Shown in pieces: positions 7,472 to 15,712 of a stretch of 64,000 nt of DNA (the first letter of the stretch is position 1; every line of letters starts with the position of its first letter). The position numbers and the translations under genes were made by a program. The stretch covers positions 62,001 to 126,000 of the forward strand of contig MFFN01000004.1 of assembly GCA_001777915.1 (NCBI GenBank), in the 5' to 3' direction. The notes below the pieces were generated by a model. The model was not told the DNA's origin and made no database searches. It was given only the letters and a program-made list of their open reading frames with translations. Origin of the DNA: Candidatus Edwardsbacteria bacterium RifOxyA12_full_54_48. Lineage in GTDB: Bacteria; Edwardsbacteria; AC1; EtOH8.

Positions 7472-9289
7472 TTAGCGCCAGGCGCCCTGTTTCTCTTTCA
7501 GATAACCGTGCATATCATCGGCCGCCAGCCGGGCCATGCCCATGGCCGAAATGACGGTGGCCGAGCCGGTGACGATGTCCCCTCCGGCCCAGACCCCCGG
7601 CAGGTTGGTGCGGCCCGCAGGCGTCAGCGGTTTGATGTATCCCATCTGGTTCCTCTCGATGTCGGGGAACCCGGAAAAGACCACCGGATTCGGTCCGGCA
7701 CCCACCGCCACGATCACCAGGTCGGTGTCTATCAAAAAATTCGATCCGGCGATGGGTATCGGCCTGGGGCGGCCCGAGGAATCCGGCTCGCCCAGCTTCA
7801 TCTGGACGCATTCTATCTGTCGCACCCAGCGCTGATCATCGCCGATGAACCGCACCGGATTGGTCATCAGCCGGAATCTTATGCCCTCCTCCTCGGCATG
7901 ATGGATCTCCTCCAGCCGGGCCGGCATCTCGCTCCGGGAGCGGCGGTAGACGATGGTGGCCTCCCGGCTTCCCATCCGCAGGGCGGTCCGGGCACAGTCC
8001 ATGGCCACGTTTCCGGCGCCCACCACCACCACCTGGCGGCCCTTGGGGGCCGGAGTGTCGTAATCCGGAAAGGCATAGGCCTTCATCAGGTTCAGCCGGG
8101 TGAGATATTCGTTGGCCGAATAGATGTTGCACAGGTTCTCACCGGGGATGCTCATGAACACCGGAAGACCGGCCCCCACCGCCAGATAGACGGCCCGGTA
8201 GCCCATCTCTCGAAGGTCGTTCAGGTCGAACAGGCGGCCGATCAGGGAATTGAGTTCGATCTTGACCCCCATCCGGCGCAGGTAGTTGATCTCGGCCTCC
8301 ACGATGGCCTTGGGCAGGCGGAATTCGGGAATGCCGTAGACCAGCACCCCTCCAGGCTTGTGCAGCGCCTCGTACAGGGTGACGCTGTAACCCTTGCCCA
8401 CCATGTCGGCGGCCAGGGTCAGGCCGGCCGGCCCGCTTCCCACCACTGCGATTTTGATTTCGTTGGCCTGAGCCTTTCTGGGGATCACCACCGACTGTGT
8501 CTCCCGCTCCATATCGGCCGCAAAACGCTCCAGGCTGCCGATGGCCACCGGGGTCTCCTTCAGGGCCAGGATGCAGTTTTTCTCGCACTGGTCCTCCTGG
8601 GGGCAGACTCGTCCGCAGATGGCCGGCAGGGCGTTCTTCTCCTTGATCTTCTGGGCGGCCTCGGCGAATTTCTCCTGCTTGATCAAGCCGATGAACCCGG
8701 GAATGTCTATGTCCACCGGGCACCCTACGCGGCACTTGGGATCCTTGCAGTTCAGGCAGCGGTGGGCCTCGATCAGGGCCGTCTCCCTGGTGAACCCGTA
8801 GGGCACCTCCTGGAAATTGCGGATCCTCAGGAGCGCATCCTGTTCCGGCACCCTCTGCCGGGCCACCTTGGGTTTGATCCTCAGCTGGTCGGCCCGGGAT
8901 ATCCCGTGCCAGTGGCAGCCGACCTTGGTGCAGATATAGAACGGTATCAGCCGGGAATGGACGGTGATCATTATCTTGGCGGCCGGAGAATCGCATTCCC
9001 CGCAGTGGGCCCCGGGCTCTATCAGCGAAGCCTGGCACAGGGGGCAGGACAGATCCTCCATCACCTGGCCCTCGGCCAGCTCCAGTCCGGACCGCTGTTC
9101 AAACTCGTCCACCTTGGGGCTTAAAAACAGCTCATCCTTCCGCCCCCCGGAAGTGATATTCAGGCGGAACCAGGTCTTATTGGACTTCGGCTCGTAAAGG
9201 TTCAGCCCCTGGTGGCAGTGCGGACAGTAGATGGTGAACTCGGTGCCGGGGGCGATCTTGTCGAGCTGGTCTTTCTTCAATTCTGACAT
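7472..9289 (-). CDS. nfnB: NfnB/GltD-like NADPH oxidoreductase with N-terminal zinc-ribbon module
   Basis: 605 residues. The C-terminal 450 residues are the NfnB/SudA/glutamate synthase small-subunit fold. They have Cys clusters for two [4Fe-4S] centres (CLNCKDPKCRVGCP; CGRVCPQEDQCEKNC), the FAD loop GSGPAGLTLAA (about 305) and the pyridine-nucleotide loop GAGNVAMDCA (about 445). In Nfn this subunit pairs with NfnA, encoded just upstream, to couple ferredoxin, NADH and NADPH. Unusual is the first 130 residues: C22/C25, C82/C85, C96/C99, C120/C125/H128. This is the same module found twice in the protein at 10141-11004. The start ATG 9289 follows the nfnA stop by 13 bp; an in-frame start at 9352 would overlap nfnA. 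Confidence 0.88.
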   Translation of the reverse strand: MSELKKDQLDKIAPGTEFTIYCPHCHQGLNLYEPKSNKTWFRLNITSGGRKDELFLSPKVDEFEQRSGLELAEGQVMEDLSCPLCQASLIEPGAHCGECDSPAAKIMITVHSRLIPFYICTKVGCHWHGISRADQLRIKPKVARQRVPEQDALLRIRNFQEVPYGFTRETALIEAHRCLNCKDPKCRVGCPVDIDIPGFIGLIKQEKFAEAAQKIKEKNALPAICGRVCPQEDQCEKNCILALKETPVAIGSLERFAADMERETQSVVIPRKAQANEIKIAVVGSGPAGLTLAADMVGKGYSVTLYEALHKPGGVLVYGIPEFRLPKAIVEAEINYLRRMGVKIELNSLIGRLFDLNDLREMGYRAVYLAVGAGLPVFMSIPGENLCNIYSANEYLTRLNLMKAYAFPDYDTPAPKGRQVVVVGAGNVAMDCARTALRMGSREATIVYRRSRSEMPARLEEIHHAEEEGIRFRLMTNPVRFIGDDQRWVRQIECVQMKLGEPDSSGRPRPIPIAGSNFLIDTDLVIVAVGAGPNPVVFSGFPDIERNQMGYIKPLTPAGRTNLPGVWAGGDIVTGSATVISAMGMARLAADDMHGYLKEKQGAWR

Positions 9290-9302
9290 GAGCGGCTCAT
9301 TA

Positions 9303-10139
9303 TCATTTGGCTCTGATTGAGAACAGGAGCGAGGTCTTCTCGTCCCTGCCATAGGTGTTGTTGCGCTGGATCAGTTCGTCGAAATCCACCTGATGCCCGT
9401 CAAAGTGCGGCCCCTCGACGCAGGCGAACCTGGTCTTGCCCTCCACCGACACCCGGCAGGCCCCGCACATTCCGGTGGCGTCCACCATCACCGGGTTCAG
9501 GCTGACCAGGGTCTTGATGTTGTACAGCTTGGTCTGCTGGCACACCGCTCGCATCATCACCAGCGGACCCACCGCGATCACCAGGTCGATCGGCTCGGGA
9601 TCGTCACGCTCCACCAGGGTCTTCAGGGCGTCGGTCACCAGACCGTGCATCCCGTAGCTGCCGTCGTCGGTGACGACGATCAGCTGCTGGCAGAGGTTTT
9701 TCATCTCATCCTCCAGGATCAGAAGGTCCCGCTCCCGGGCGCCGATGATGCCCACCAGCTTGTTGCCGGCAGCCCCATAGCCCTGCAGCAGGTGATGCAG
9801 CACCGCAATGCCCGAGCCGCCGCCTATGCCGACGACTGTCCCCAGTTTGGTGAACTCCTCGGTGACGCCCAGCGGGCCCACCAGGTCCTTGATGGCGTCG
9901 CCCACCTTGAGCGAACCCAGCAGGGCGGTGGATTTCCCGATCACCATGAAGATGATGGTGATGGTGCCGTGCGACAGGTCCTTGTAGGCCACGGTCAGGG
10001 GGATCCTCTCGCCGGTCTCGTTGATCCTCAGCACTACGAATTGCCCGGGCTTGATCTTTCGGGCGATCTGGGGGGCCTCCACCGTGATCAGCACCATGTT
10101 GCCCTTGGCCAGTTCCTGGCGGTCTATTATCGGATACAT
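9303..10139 (-). CDS. nfnA: NfnA-like FAD/NAD-binding [2Fe-2S] subunit
   Basis: 278 residues; the ferredoxin-NADP reductase-like subunit of the Nfn/sulfide dehydrogenase family, related to dihydroorotate dehydrogenase electron-transfer subunits. FAD-binding beta-barrel first (KPGQFVVLRI, ERIPLTVA), then an NAD-binding GIGGGSGIAVLHHL loop. The C-terminal [2Fe-2S] motif is DATGMCGACRV ... FACVEGP. Its start lies 1 bp after the stop of the zinc-ribbon gene, suggesting translational coupling, and nfnB follows 13 bp later. Together they could act as an electron-bifurcating NADH:ferredoxin:NADP+ oxidoreductase. Bifurcation itself cannot be read from sequence. Confidence 0.92.
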   Translation of the reverse strand: MYPIIDRQELAKGNMVLITVEAPQIARKIKPGQFVVLRINETGERIPLTVAYKDLSHGTITIIFMVIGKSTALLGSLKVGDAIKDLVGPLGVTEEFTKLGTVVGIGGGSGIAVLHHLLQGYGAAGNKLVGIIGARERDLLILEDEMKNLCQQLIVVTDDGSYGMHGLVTDALKTLVERDDPEPIDLVIAVGPLVMMRAVCQQTKLYNIKTLVSLNPVMVDATGMCGACRVSVEGKTRFACVEGPHFDGHQVDFDELIQRNNTYGRDEKTSLLFSIRAK

Positions 10140-10140
10140 C

Positions 10141-11004
10141 TTACCACTCCTGGCTGTCTTCCAGCATTATCATTTTGGTGTCCTCCCCCGAGATCCCGTG
10201 CCAGGTGCAGCCCTTGCGGAGGCAGATGAAGAAGGTGATAAGTTTGTGCATGGCTCCCACCGTGACCTTGGCTATCCGCGATCCGCACCGGTCGCATTTC
10301 TTAAGCTTCTCCAGCAGGGAGTGGTCGCAGTGCGGGCACCGCAGGTCCCTGACCTCCTCCCCGTGGGGTATCTCGATGGTCGAGCTGTTGGTGAACACAT
10401 TAAGATAGGGCGATAGCAGCAACATCCCTTCTTCCCCGCCCCGGCCCACCACCGTAAAGGTCAGCGAGCAGTGATTTATCAAGGTATGCTTGCAATGCGG
10501 GCAATAGGACTGCAGAAAGCTGCCGCTGGCCATGATCTCTTTTGCGTCTGGCTCCTCGACTGCCGGCCCTTTCCTGCCTGGCAGGACTTGCTGCCGATCC
10601 CCGCCCAGGGCATAGGTGTCGTAGAACTTGGTCAGGGCCTTGTTCAAATCCTCGAACTCCAGGAAGTGTTTCTTGCACCCCTTGCGGGAACAGATGAAGA
10701 CCTTGCCCCCCTCCTCCAGCATCAGCGGCACCATCGGGGCGCCGCAGACCTCGCACTGGTTGGAGCTCTTCAATGCCGCCTGGCAATGGGGGCATGATAT
10801 CCTGACCAGGGCATCCTGGGCGATGGGAAACTCGCTTTCCACCTTGTAGCTGCCATAGACCGGCGAGAGCCTCAGCCAGCCTTTCTTTCCCCGGATATCA
10901 ACCCTCAAGCCGATGGCGGGCTGGCCGTCGACCTTGTGCGCCTTATCCATCAGGCTTTTGCGGCAGGACGGGCACTTTACTTTCAATGCTACCTGAGAAG
11001 CCAT
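10141..11004 (-). CDS. Tandem zinc-ribbon-module protein, first gene of the nfn operon
   Basis: 287 residues made of two copies of one Cys/His module. Copy A: C11/C14, C71/C74, C84/C87, C105/C110/H113. Copy B: C168/C171, C223/C226, C237/C240, C261/C266/H269. Each copy reads CxxC, about 50-60 residues with an LxLSP strand, CxxC, 9-10 residues, CxxC, about 17-20 residues, C-x4-C-x2-H. That could hold two metal sites (zinc or iron). A third copy is the N-terminus of the NfnB-like protein. Start ATG 11004 has AAGGAGG 7 bp upstream. No known family is recognised. It may be a metal-binding adaptor or electron-transfer partner of Nfn; this is inference from operon position and the shared module. Confidence 0.8.
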   Translation of the reverse strand: MASQVALKVKCPSCRKSLMDKAHKVDGQPAIGLRVDIRGKKGWLRLSPVYGSYKVESEFPIAQDALVRISCPHCQAALKSSNQCEVCGAPMVPLMLEEGGKVFICSRKGCKKHFLEFEDLNKALTKFYDTYALGGDRQQVLPGRKGPAVEEPDAKEIMASGSFLQSYCPHCKHTLINHCSLTFTVVGRGGEEGMLLLSPYLNVFTNSSTIEIPHGEEVRDLRCPHCDHSLLEKLKKCDRCGSRIAKVTVGAMHKLITFFICLRKGCTWHGISGEDTKMIMLEDSQEW

Positions 11005-11184
11005 GCTTTCGCCTCCTTCTTCTGAATTTAGCCGGTCCTTAACTATTTATTACACTACAATACTTTCCCTGAAGACACAATAAGGGATATCCTGATTTCT
11101 GGCTTCGAAATACCTTAGCTGCCGAATATCGAATATTTTATGCATCCGGACTAAATTTTCGGACCAAACCATTGTTTCCTATTT

Positions 11185-12825
11185 TCAGTACTTGGCCGCG
11201 ATCGGCATCCGGCGGCCGCCGCCGAAGGCCTTGCCGGTGACCTTGATCCCCGGGGCCGACTGCCGGCGCTTGTATTCGTTCTGCCGGACGGTTCTTGCCA
11301 CCCACTCCACCGTATCCCTGTCCAGCCCCTGGCCAACCAGCTGGTCGACCGACAGATCGTCTTCCAAATACCCCTCCAGTATCCTGTCGAGGATCTCATA
11401 TGGCGGCAGGGTGTCCTGGTCCTTCTGGCCGGCCCTCAGCTCGGCCGAGGGGGGCTTGGTGATCACGGCCCGGGGAATGATCTCCCGGTCCCGGTTGATG
11501 TGTTCGGCCAGCCGGTAGACGGTGGTCTTGGGGACATCCGATATCACCGCCAGCCCGCCGCTCATGTCGCCGTAAAGCGTGCAGTAGCCCACCGCCAGCT
11601 CGCTCTTGTTGCCGGTGGTCAGCACCAGGCGGCCGAACTTGTTGGAGAAGGCCATCAGGATGTTGCCCCTTATCCGGGCCTGGATGTTCTCCTCGGCGAT
11701 GTCCGGCGCCCGGCCCTCGAAATGCGGCTCCAGTATCTCCAGATATTTTTCATAGACCTCGGTGATGGATATCTCCTTGAGCGCGATGCCCAGCTTGTCT
11801 GCCAGCTTGCGGGAATCATCCACGCTTCCCTGCGACGAGAAGGGCGAGGGCATGGTGATGCCCAGCACGTTGTCCGGCCCCAGGGCCTGGGCGGCGAGGG
11901 CCGCCACCACCGCCGAATCGATCCCTCCGGAAAGCCCCACCACCGCCTGGTTAAAGCCGCATTTGCGGAAATAATCCCGCACCCCCAGTTTCAAGGCTGA
12001 ATATATCGATCCGATCTCATCCTGAACCGGAGGTTCGACAAATTTGCCCGGCAGGGAACTGTCGATGATCACCACCTCCTCCTGGAATGCCGGCAGCCAC
12101 CAGGCCATTTGCCCGTTTTTGTCCACCCCGAAGCTCCGGCCGTCGAACACCAGCTCGTCGTTTCCGCCGACCTGGTTGATATAGATGAACGGCAGACCGT
12201 GTTTTTTGGCGTGCCGTCCGATCAGCTCGAACCTGGTCCTTTCCTTGCCGGCTTCGAAGGGCGAGGCCGAGATGTTTATCAGCAGGCTGGCCCCCATCTT
12301 GGCCAGGTCGGCCACCGGGTCGTAATCGTAAGGCTTGCGCTTGGGCCACAGCTCGGGATGGTTCCAGGCGTCCTCGCAGATGGTAATGCCCAGCTTTTCG
12401 CCCTTGAAATCGACCAGCCCCGCCGAATCCGCCGGGTCGAAATACCTGGCCTCGTCGAAGACGTCATAGCTGGGCAGCAGGGTTTTATGGCGGCAGGTGC
12501 ATTTACCGTCGTGGATGAGAACCGCCGAGTTGAAAAGTCCTTGGCCGGTATCCCGGCCGGCGGCGGTGGGAGCACCGAAGATAAACCCTGTCTCCGGGTG
12601 ATCCAAGGAAGCCTCCGTCAGGTCCTTGATGGCGGCGGCGCAACGCTGTATGAACCAGGGCTTCTCCAGCAGGTCCCGTGGCGGGTAGCCGGTCAGGAAC
12701 AGCTCGGGAAAAATTATCAGGTCGGGCCTCTGGGCCCTGGTCTGGGCCAGGATGCCGGTGATCTTCTTGGCATTTCCCTCAATATCGCCCACCAGTGGGT
12801 TAAGCTGACAGATGGTTATCTTCAA
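11185..12825 (-). CDS. nadE: Glutamine-dependent NAD+ synthetase
   Basis: 546 residues; final step of NAD biosynthesis, amidating deamido-NAD+ with ammonia from glutamine. The N-terminal nitrilase-like glutaminase domain has E41 (PELFLTGYPP), Lys in HKTLLP and Cys in GITICEDAWN. The C-terminal synthetase domain has the ATP pyrophosphatase loop GLSGGIDSA (about 298). Start is TTG at 12825: a stop lies two codons upstream in frame, and MKITICQLNPLVGD is the expected N-terminus. It has its own promoter at 12919-12947, with a leader of about 90 bases. NAD supply suits the neighbouring NAD(P)-linked redox enzymes. Confidence 0.96.
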   Translation of the reverse strand: MKITICQLNPLVGDIEGNAKKITGILAQTRAQRPDLIIFPELFLTGYPPRDLLEKPWFIQRCAAAIKDLTEASLDHPETGFIFGAPTAAGRDTGQGLFNSAVLIHDGKCTCRHKTLLPSYDVFDEARYFDPADSAGLVDFKGEKLGITICEDAWNHPELWPKRKPYDYDPVADLAKMGASLLINISASPFEAGKERTRFELIGRHAKKHGLPFIYINQVGGNDELVFDGRSFGVDKNGQMAWWLPAFQEEVVIIDSSLPGKFVEPPVQDEIGSIYSALKLGVRDYFRKCGFNQAVVGLSGGIDSAVVAALAAQALGPDNVLGITMPSPFSSQGSVDDSRKLADKLGIALKEISITEVYEKYLEILEPHFEGRAPDIAEENIQARIRGNILMAFSNKFGRLVLTTGNKSELAVGYCTLYGDMSGGLAVISDVPKTTVYRLAEHINRDREIIPRAVITKPPSAELRAGQKDQDTLPPYEILDRILEGYLEDDLSVDQLVGQGLDRDTVEWVARTVRQNEYKRRQSAPGIKVTGKAFGGGRRMPIAAKY

Positions 12826-12918
12826 TTTTCAATTCCCTAAAATAATTTAAGCCAGGGTTTATATATACTTTGTGAACTTTGCGTCTTTGCGGTAAAAAAC
12901 CCTCCTGTCCTGAACATT

Positions 12919-12947
12919 AAGATACCTGAATTCAAAATCAATGTCAA
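12919..12947 (-). promoter_or_regulatory. Sigma-70 promoter of nadE
   Basis: Minus strand TTGACA (12947-12942), 17 bp, TATCTT (12924-12919). The leader to the TTG start is about 90 bases and contains a CGCAAAGACGCAAAG segment, a short motif also seen in part near 43750. Confidence 0.65.
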
Positions 12948-12963
12948 GCAGGATTTTCTAAAC

Positions 12964-12992
12964 AAAAAGCCGTGGCTTATGTAAGCCACGGC
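12964..12992 (-). terminator. Intrinsic terminator of the VWA gene
   Basis: GCCGTGGCTTA / TAAGCCACGGC, an 11-bp perfect stem with a 2-base loop, followed on the minus strand by TTTTT. It lies 19 bp after the stop at 13011. Confidence 0.9.
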
Positions 12993-13010
12993 TTGAAATG
13001 AATTTGATGG

Positions 13011-14900
13011 TCAATCCTGCTTCACCGCCAGCTGGCTGGCGGCCTCCACCAGCTTGATGAACTCGGCCCGGTACCCCTCGGTGTCATTCCCCCGGGAATT
13101 TCTGGCCAGCTCCAGCACCTGCCTATAGCTGGCCTTTCCCTTGTGCTCCGAATCCCTCAGCAGCAGGCCGAACTCGGCCACCGCCGAGGCGAAGCGCAGG
13201 TCCTCGGGAAGCATGGCCAGATCCGCCCCGCCGTCACGGACCGGTTTGGATATCAGCTGGCTGGTCTGCCCGTCGGGGTCCTTGTAGCGCAGTTTAACCG
13301 TCATCAGTTCTCCGGAGAAGCTGCCGCTGGGCTTTGCCTCGACCTTCTGATATTTGAGGTCGTCTACCTTGGATATTCTTTCCTTCGACCCGGCCGGCAC
13401 CAGCTCGTAGAGCGCGGTGACGGTATGGCCCACCCCCAGCTCCCCGGCGTCCTTCTTGTCGTCGTTGAAATCCTCCTTGTTGAGCATCCGGTTCTCGTAT
13501 CCGATCAGCTTGTAGGCCTTGACCCGGGCCGGGTTGAACTCCACCTGGATCTTGACGTCCTTGGCGATGGTGAACAGGGTCCCGGCCATCTGGTTGACCA
13601 GCACCTTTTTGGCCTCGGTGATGTTGTCGATGTAGGCGTAATTGCCGTTGCCCTTGTCGGCCAGCTGTTCCATCCGGGAATCCTTCAGGTTGCCGCTGCC
13701 GAAGCCCAGCACCGAAAGATAGATGCCCTCCTCCCGCTTCTGCTCGATCATCCTGATCAGCTCGGAGGTGCTGGAGACCCCCACGTTGAAATCGCCGTCG
13801 GTGGCCAGTATCACCCGGTTGTTGCCGCCCTTGATGAAGTTCTCCTTGGCCGTCCGGTAGGCCAGCTGGATCCCGGCCGCGCCGGCGGTGCATCCCCCGG
13901 CCTCCAGCTTATCGAGGATGTCCAGTATGGCCTTCTTGTCTTTCCCCGAGGTGGACGGCAGGACCAGGCCCTCGGAGCTGGCGTAGACCGCAATGGCGAT
14001 GCGGTCGTTGGGGCGGAGCTGATTGACCAGCATCTTGAAGGCCGACTTCAACAGGGGCAGTTTGTCGGGGCTCTGCATGGATCCGGAGACGTCTATCAGG
14101 AAGACCAGGTTGCTGGGGGGCAGTTTATCGCGGGATATCTCCCGGCCCTTGATCCCTATCCTCACCATCCGGTGTCCGTTGTTCCAGGGGCAGGGGCCGG
14201 CATCGGCTATGATGGAGAAGGGACGGCCGTCGTCCGGCAGGGGATAATTATAATCGAAGTAATTGATCAGCTCCTCTATGCGTACCGCATCCTTGGGAGG
14301 CAGCTGGCCGTAGTTGAGAAAGCGGCGGACGTTGGCATAGGAGGCCGGGTCGACGTCGATGGAGAAGGTGGACAGCGGGTTCTGGGTGACCTCCAGAAAG
14401 CGGTTCTCGTAGATCCGGGAATATTCCTCGGTGTTGTAGTCCGGCGGAAGATAATAACCGCCGGTTTGGTCGCAGACTGAAGGCGCCATTTCGCAACAGG
14501 CGATCTTGGAAGAGCGCGAAGCCGGAAATTTTGCCTCATCCTTGACCAGCCCCAGGTTCTGCAAAAGTGTTTTGCCCTGTTTCTTCAACTTGAATTCCAC
14601 CTTTACCGTGGAGTTGGTCTTCACCTTGACCTTTTGGGTCTGGCTTTGATAGCCGGCCAGGCTGGCCTCCACCTTGTAACTTCCTTCCGGCAGCCCGGTG
14701 AACTGGTAATGTCCGATCTTATCGCAAACCGCAATATAACCGGTGCCGGGTATTGTTACCGTGGCTCCTGACAATAATTTGGAACTGGCATTATCCCTTA
14801 CCGTACAATCGATAATGCCTGTCCCGGCGGCGCCGATAAGGCTGGCCGAGATCAAGGCCAGCCCCGCGGCTGCGATCAGGGGGGAGATCCTGCTTTTCAT
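13011..14900 (-). CDS. VWA-domain protein, YfbK-like, with carboxypeptidase regulatory-like domain
   Basis: 629 residues. Order: signal peptide (about 1-24); a carboxypeptidase regulatory-like beta domain (about 30-108: LSGATVTIPGTG, LPEGSYKVEASLAGYQ); a linker with several Cys; a YfbK-type N-terminal region (STFSIDVDPASYANVRRFLN); a von Willebrand A domain with MIDAS motif DVSGSMQS and ATDGDFNVG; and a C-terminal DUF3520-like part. The VWA metal site normally binds Mg2+ and mediates protein contacts on the cell surface or periplasm. GGAG lies 8 bp before ATG 14900. It stands alone, between a terminator and a nitroreductase gene with its own terminator. Confidence 0.88.
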   Translation of the reverse strand: MKSRISPLIAAAGLALISASLIGAAGTGIIDCTVRDNASSKLLSGATVTIPGTGYIAVCDKIGHYQFTGLPEGSYKVEASLAGYQSQTQKVKVKTNSTVKVEFKLKKQGKTLLQNLGLVKDEAKFPASRSSKIACCEMAPSVCDQTGGYYLPPDYNTEEYSRIYENRFLEVTQNPLSTFSIDVDPASYANVRRFLNYGQLPPKDAVRIEELINYFDYNYPLPDDGRPFSIIADAGPCPWNNGHRMVRIGIKGREISRDKLPPSNLVFLIDVSGSMQSPDKLPLLKSAFKMLVNQLRPNDRIAIAVYASSEGLVLPSTSGKDKKAILDILDKLEAGGCTAGAAGIQLAYRTAKENFIKGGNNRVILATDGDFNVGVSSTSELIRMIEQKREEGIYLSVLGFGSGNLKDSRMEQLADKGNGNYAYIDNITEAKKVLVNQMAGTLFTIAKDVKIQVEFNPARVKAYKLIGYENRMLNKEDFNDDKKDAGELGVGHTVTALYELVPAGSKERISKVDDLKYQKVEAKPSGSFSGELMTVKLRYKDPDGQTSQLISKPVRDGGADLAMLPEDLRFASAVAEFGLLLRDSEHKGKASYRQVLELARNSRGNDTEGYRAEFIKLVEAASQLAVKQD

Positions 14901-15005
14901 CTTCGTTTCTCCGGTTTATGGGTTGATTATTAAGTTGACTGCCCTATATACGCCCTGCCGGAGAAAAATATTCCCAACATTTTATTTTTCTTGGATACAA
15001 TACGG

Positions 15006-15029
15006 AAAGCCCCGGTTTCCCGGGGCTTT
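15006..15029 (-). terminator. Terminator of the nitroreductase gene
   Basis: AAAGCCCCGG-TTTC-CCGGGGCTTT, a 10-bp stem 20 bp after the stop at 15049 on the minus strand. Confidence 0.8.
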
Positions 15030-15048
15030 GGTAAATTATTGATACTAT

Positions 15049-15627
15049 TTAATATTCCTTTATGATCATCTCGCTGAGCGATCTTTTCGGTACATGGTGC
15101 GCCTGCTTGTCGTCCCGCCAGTATTTTATGCTTCCGTTGACCGCCACATCGTCGATCACCACCGTCTCAGCCGGTTTGCCCAGGGCTATCACCAGCGGTA
15201 TCTCGTATTGTTCGTCGATCTCAAGCGCCTTTCTCAACCCCTCCCGGTCCACCGATGCCAGCAGGCAGCCGCCCAAACCCTTCTCCACCGCGCCTAAAAG
15301 GATGCTCTGGGCGCAGATCCCGGCATCGTAATGCAATTTGCTGGGGCAGACGGAGGTGTCCCACAACATGATCATATAGGCCGAAGGCCGCTGGCCCTGG
15401 GCCGGACCGTTCCAGTCCTTCAGGTATTTGGCCCAGGCCATGAACGGAAATATCTTTTCATTGGTATCGATATTGGAGACCAGTATATATTTCAGCGGCT
15501 GAAGATTCCCGGCCGAACCGGACAGCCTGGCCAGTTCCGCCAGTTCCCGCAGGGTAGGCAGATCGATCCTGTGATCCTGGTCGAACCTCCGATAGCTCCG
15601 GTTCTTTAGGATAATGTCTTTTAACAT
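15049..15627 (-). CDS. Nitroreductase-family FMN oxidoreductase
   Basis: 192 residues, the usual length for single-domain FMN nitroreductases. The N-terminal RSYRRFDQ and SAGNLQPLKYILV segments are the FMN-phosphate and ring-contact regions; DAGICAQSILLGAVEKGLGG is the dimer-helix region, and EIPLVIALGKPAE the conserved C-terminal strand. These enzymes use NAD(P)H to reduce nitro groups, quinones or flavins; the natural substrate is unknown. It carries its own terminator, and an interspersed inverted repeat lies upstream at 15658, so it is probably transcribed alone. Confidence 0.9.
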   Translation of the reverse strand: MLKDIILKNRSYRRFDQDHRIDLPTLRELAELARLSGSAGNLQPLKYILVSNIDTNEKIFPFMAWAKYLKDWNGPAQGQRPSAYMIMLWDTSVCPSKLHYDAGICAQSILLGAVEKGLGGCLLASVDREGLRKALEIDEQYEIPLVIALGKPAETVVIDDVAVNGSIKYWRDDKQAHHVPKRSLSEMIIKEY

Positions 15628-15657
15628 GATTTTATCTATTTTTCGGATTCATTCAAC

Positions 15658-15688
15658 TGTAGGGGATGGTTTCAAACCACCCCCTACA
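15658..15688. repeat. TGTAGGGG...CCCCTACA inverted repeat
   Basis: Arms TGTAGGGG and CCCCTACA enclose a central TGGTTTCAAACCA; almost fully self-complementary. A second copy with the same outer arms lies at 25159-25189. Confidence 0.7.
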
Positions 15689-15712
15689 GGATATCATGCC
15701 ATGAATAAAAGG

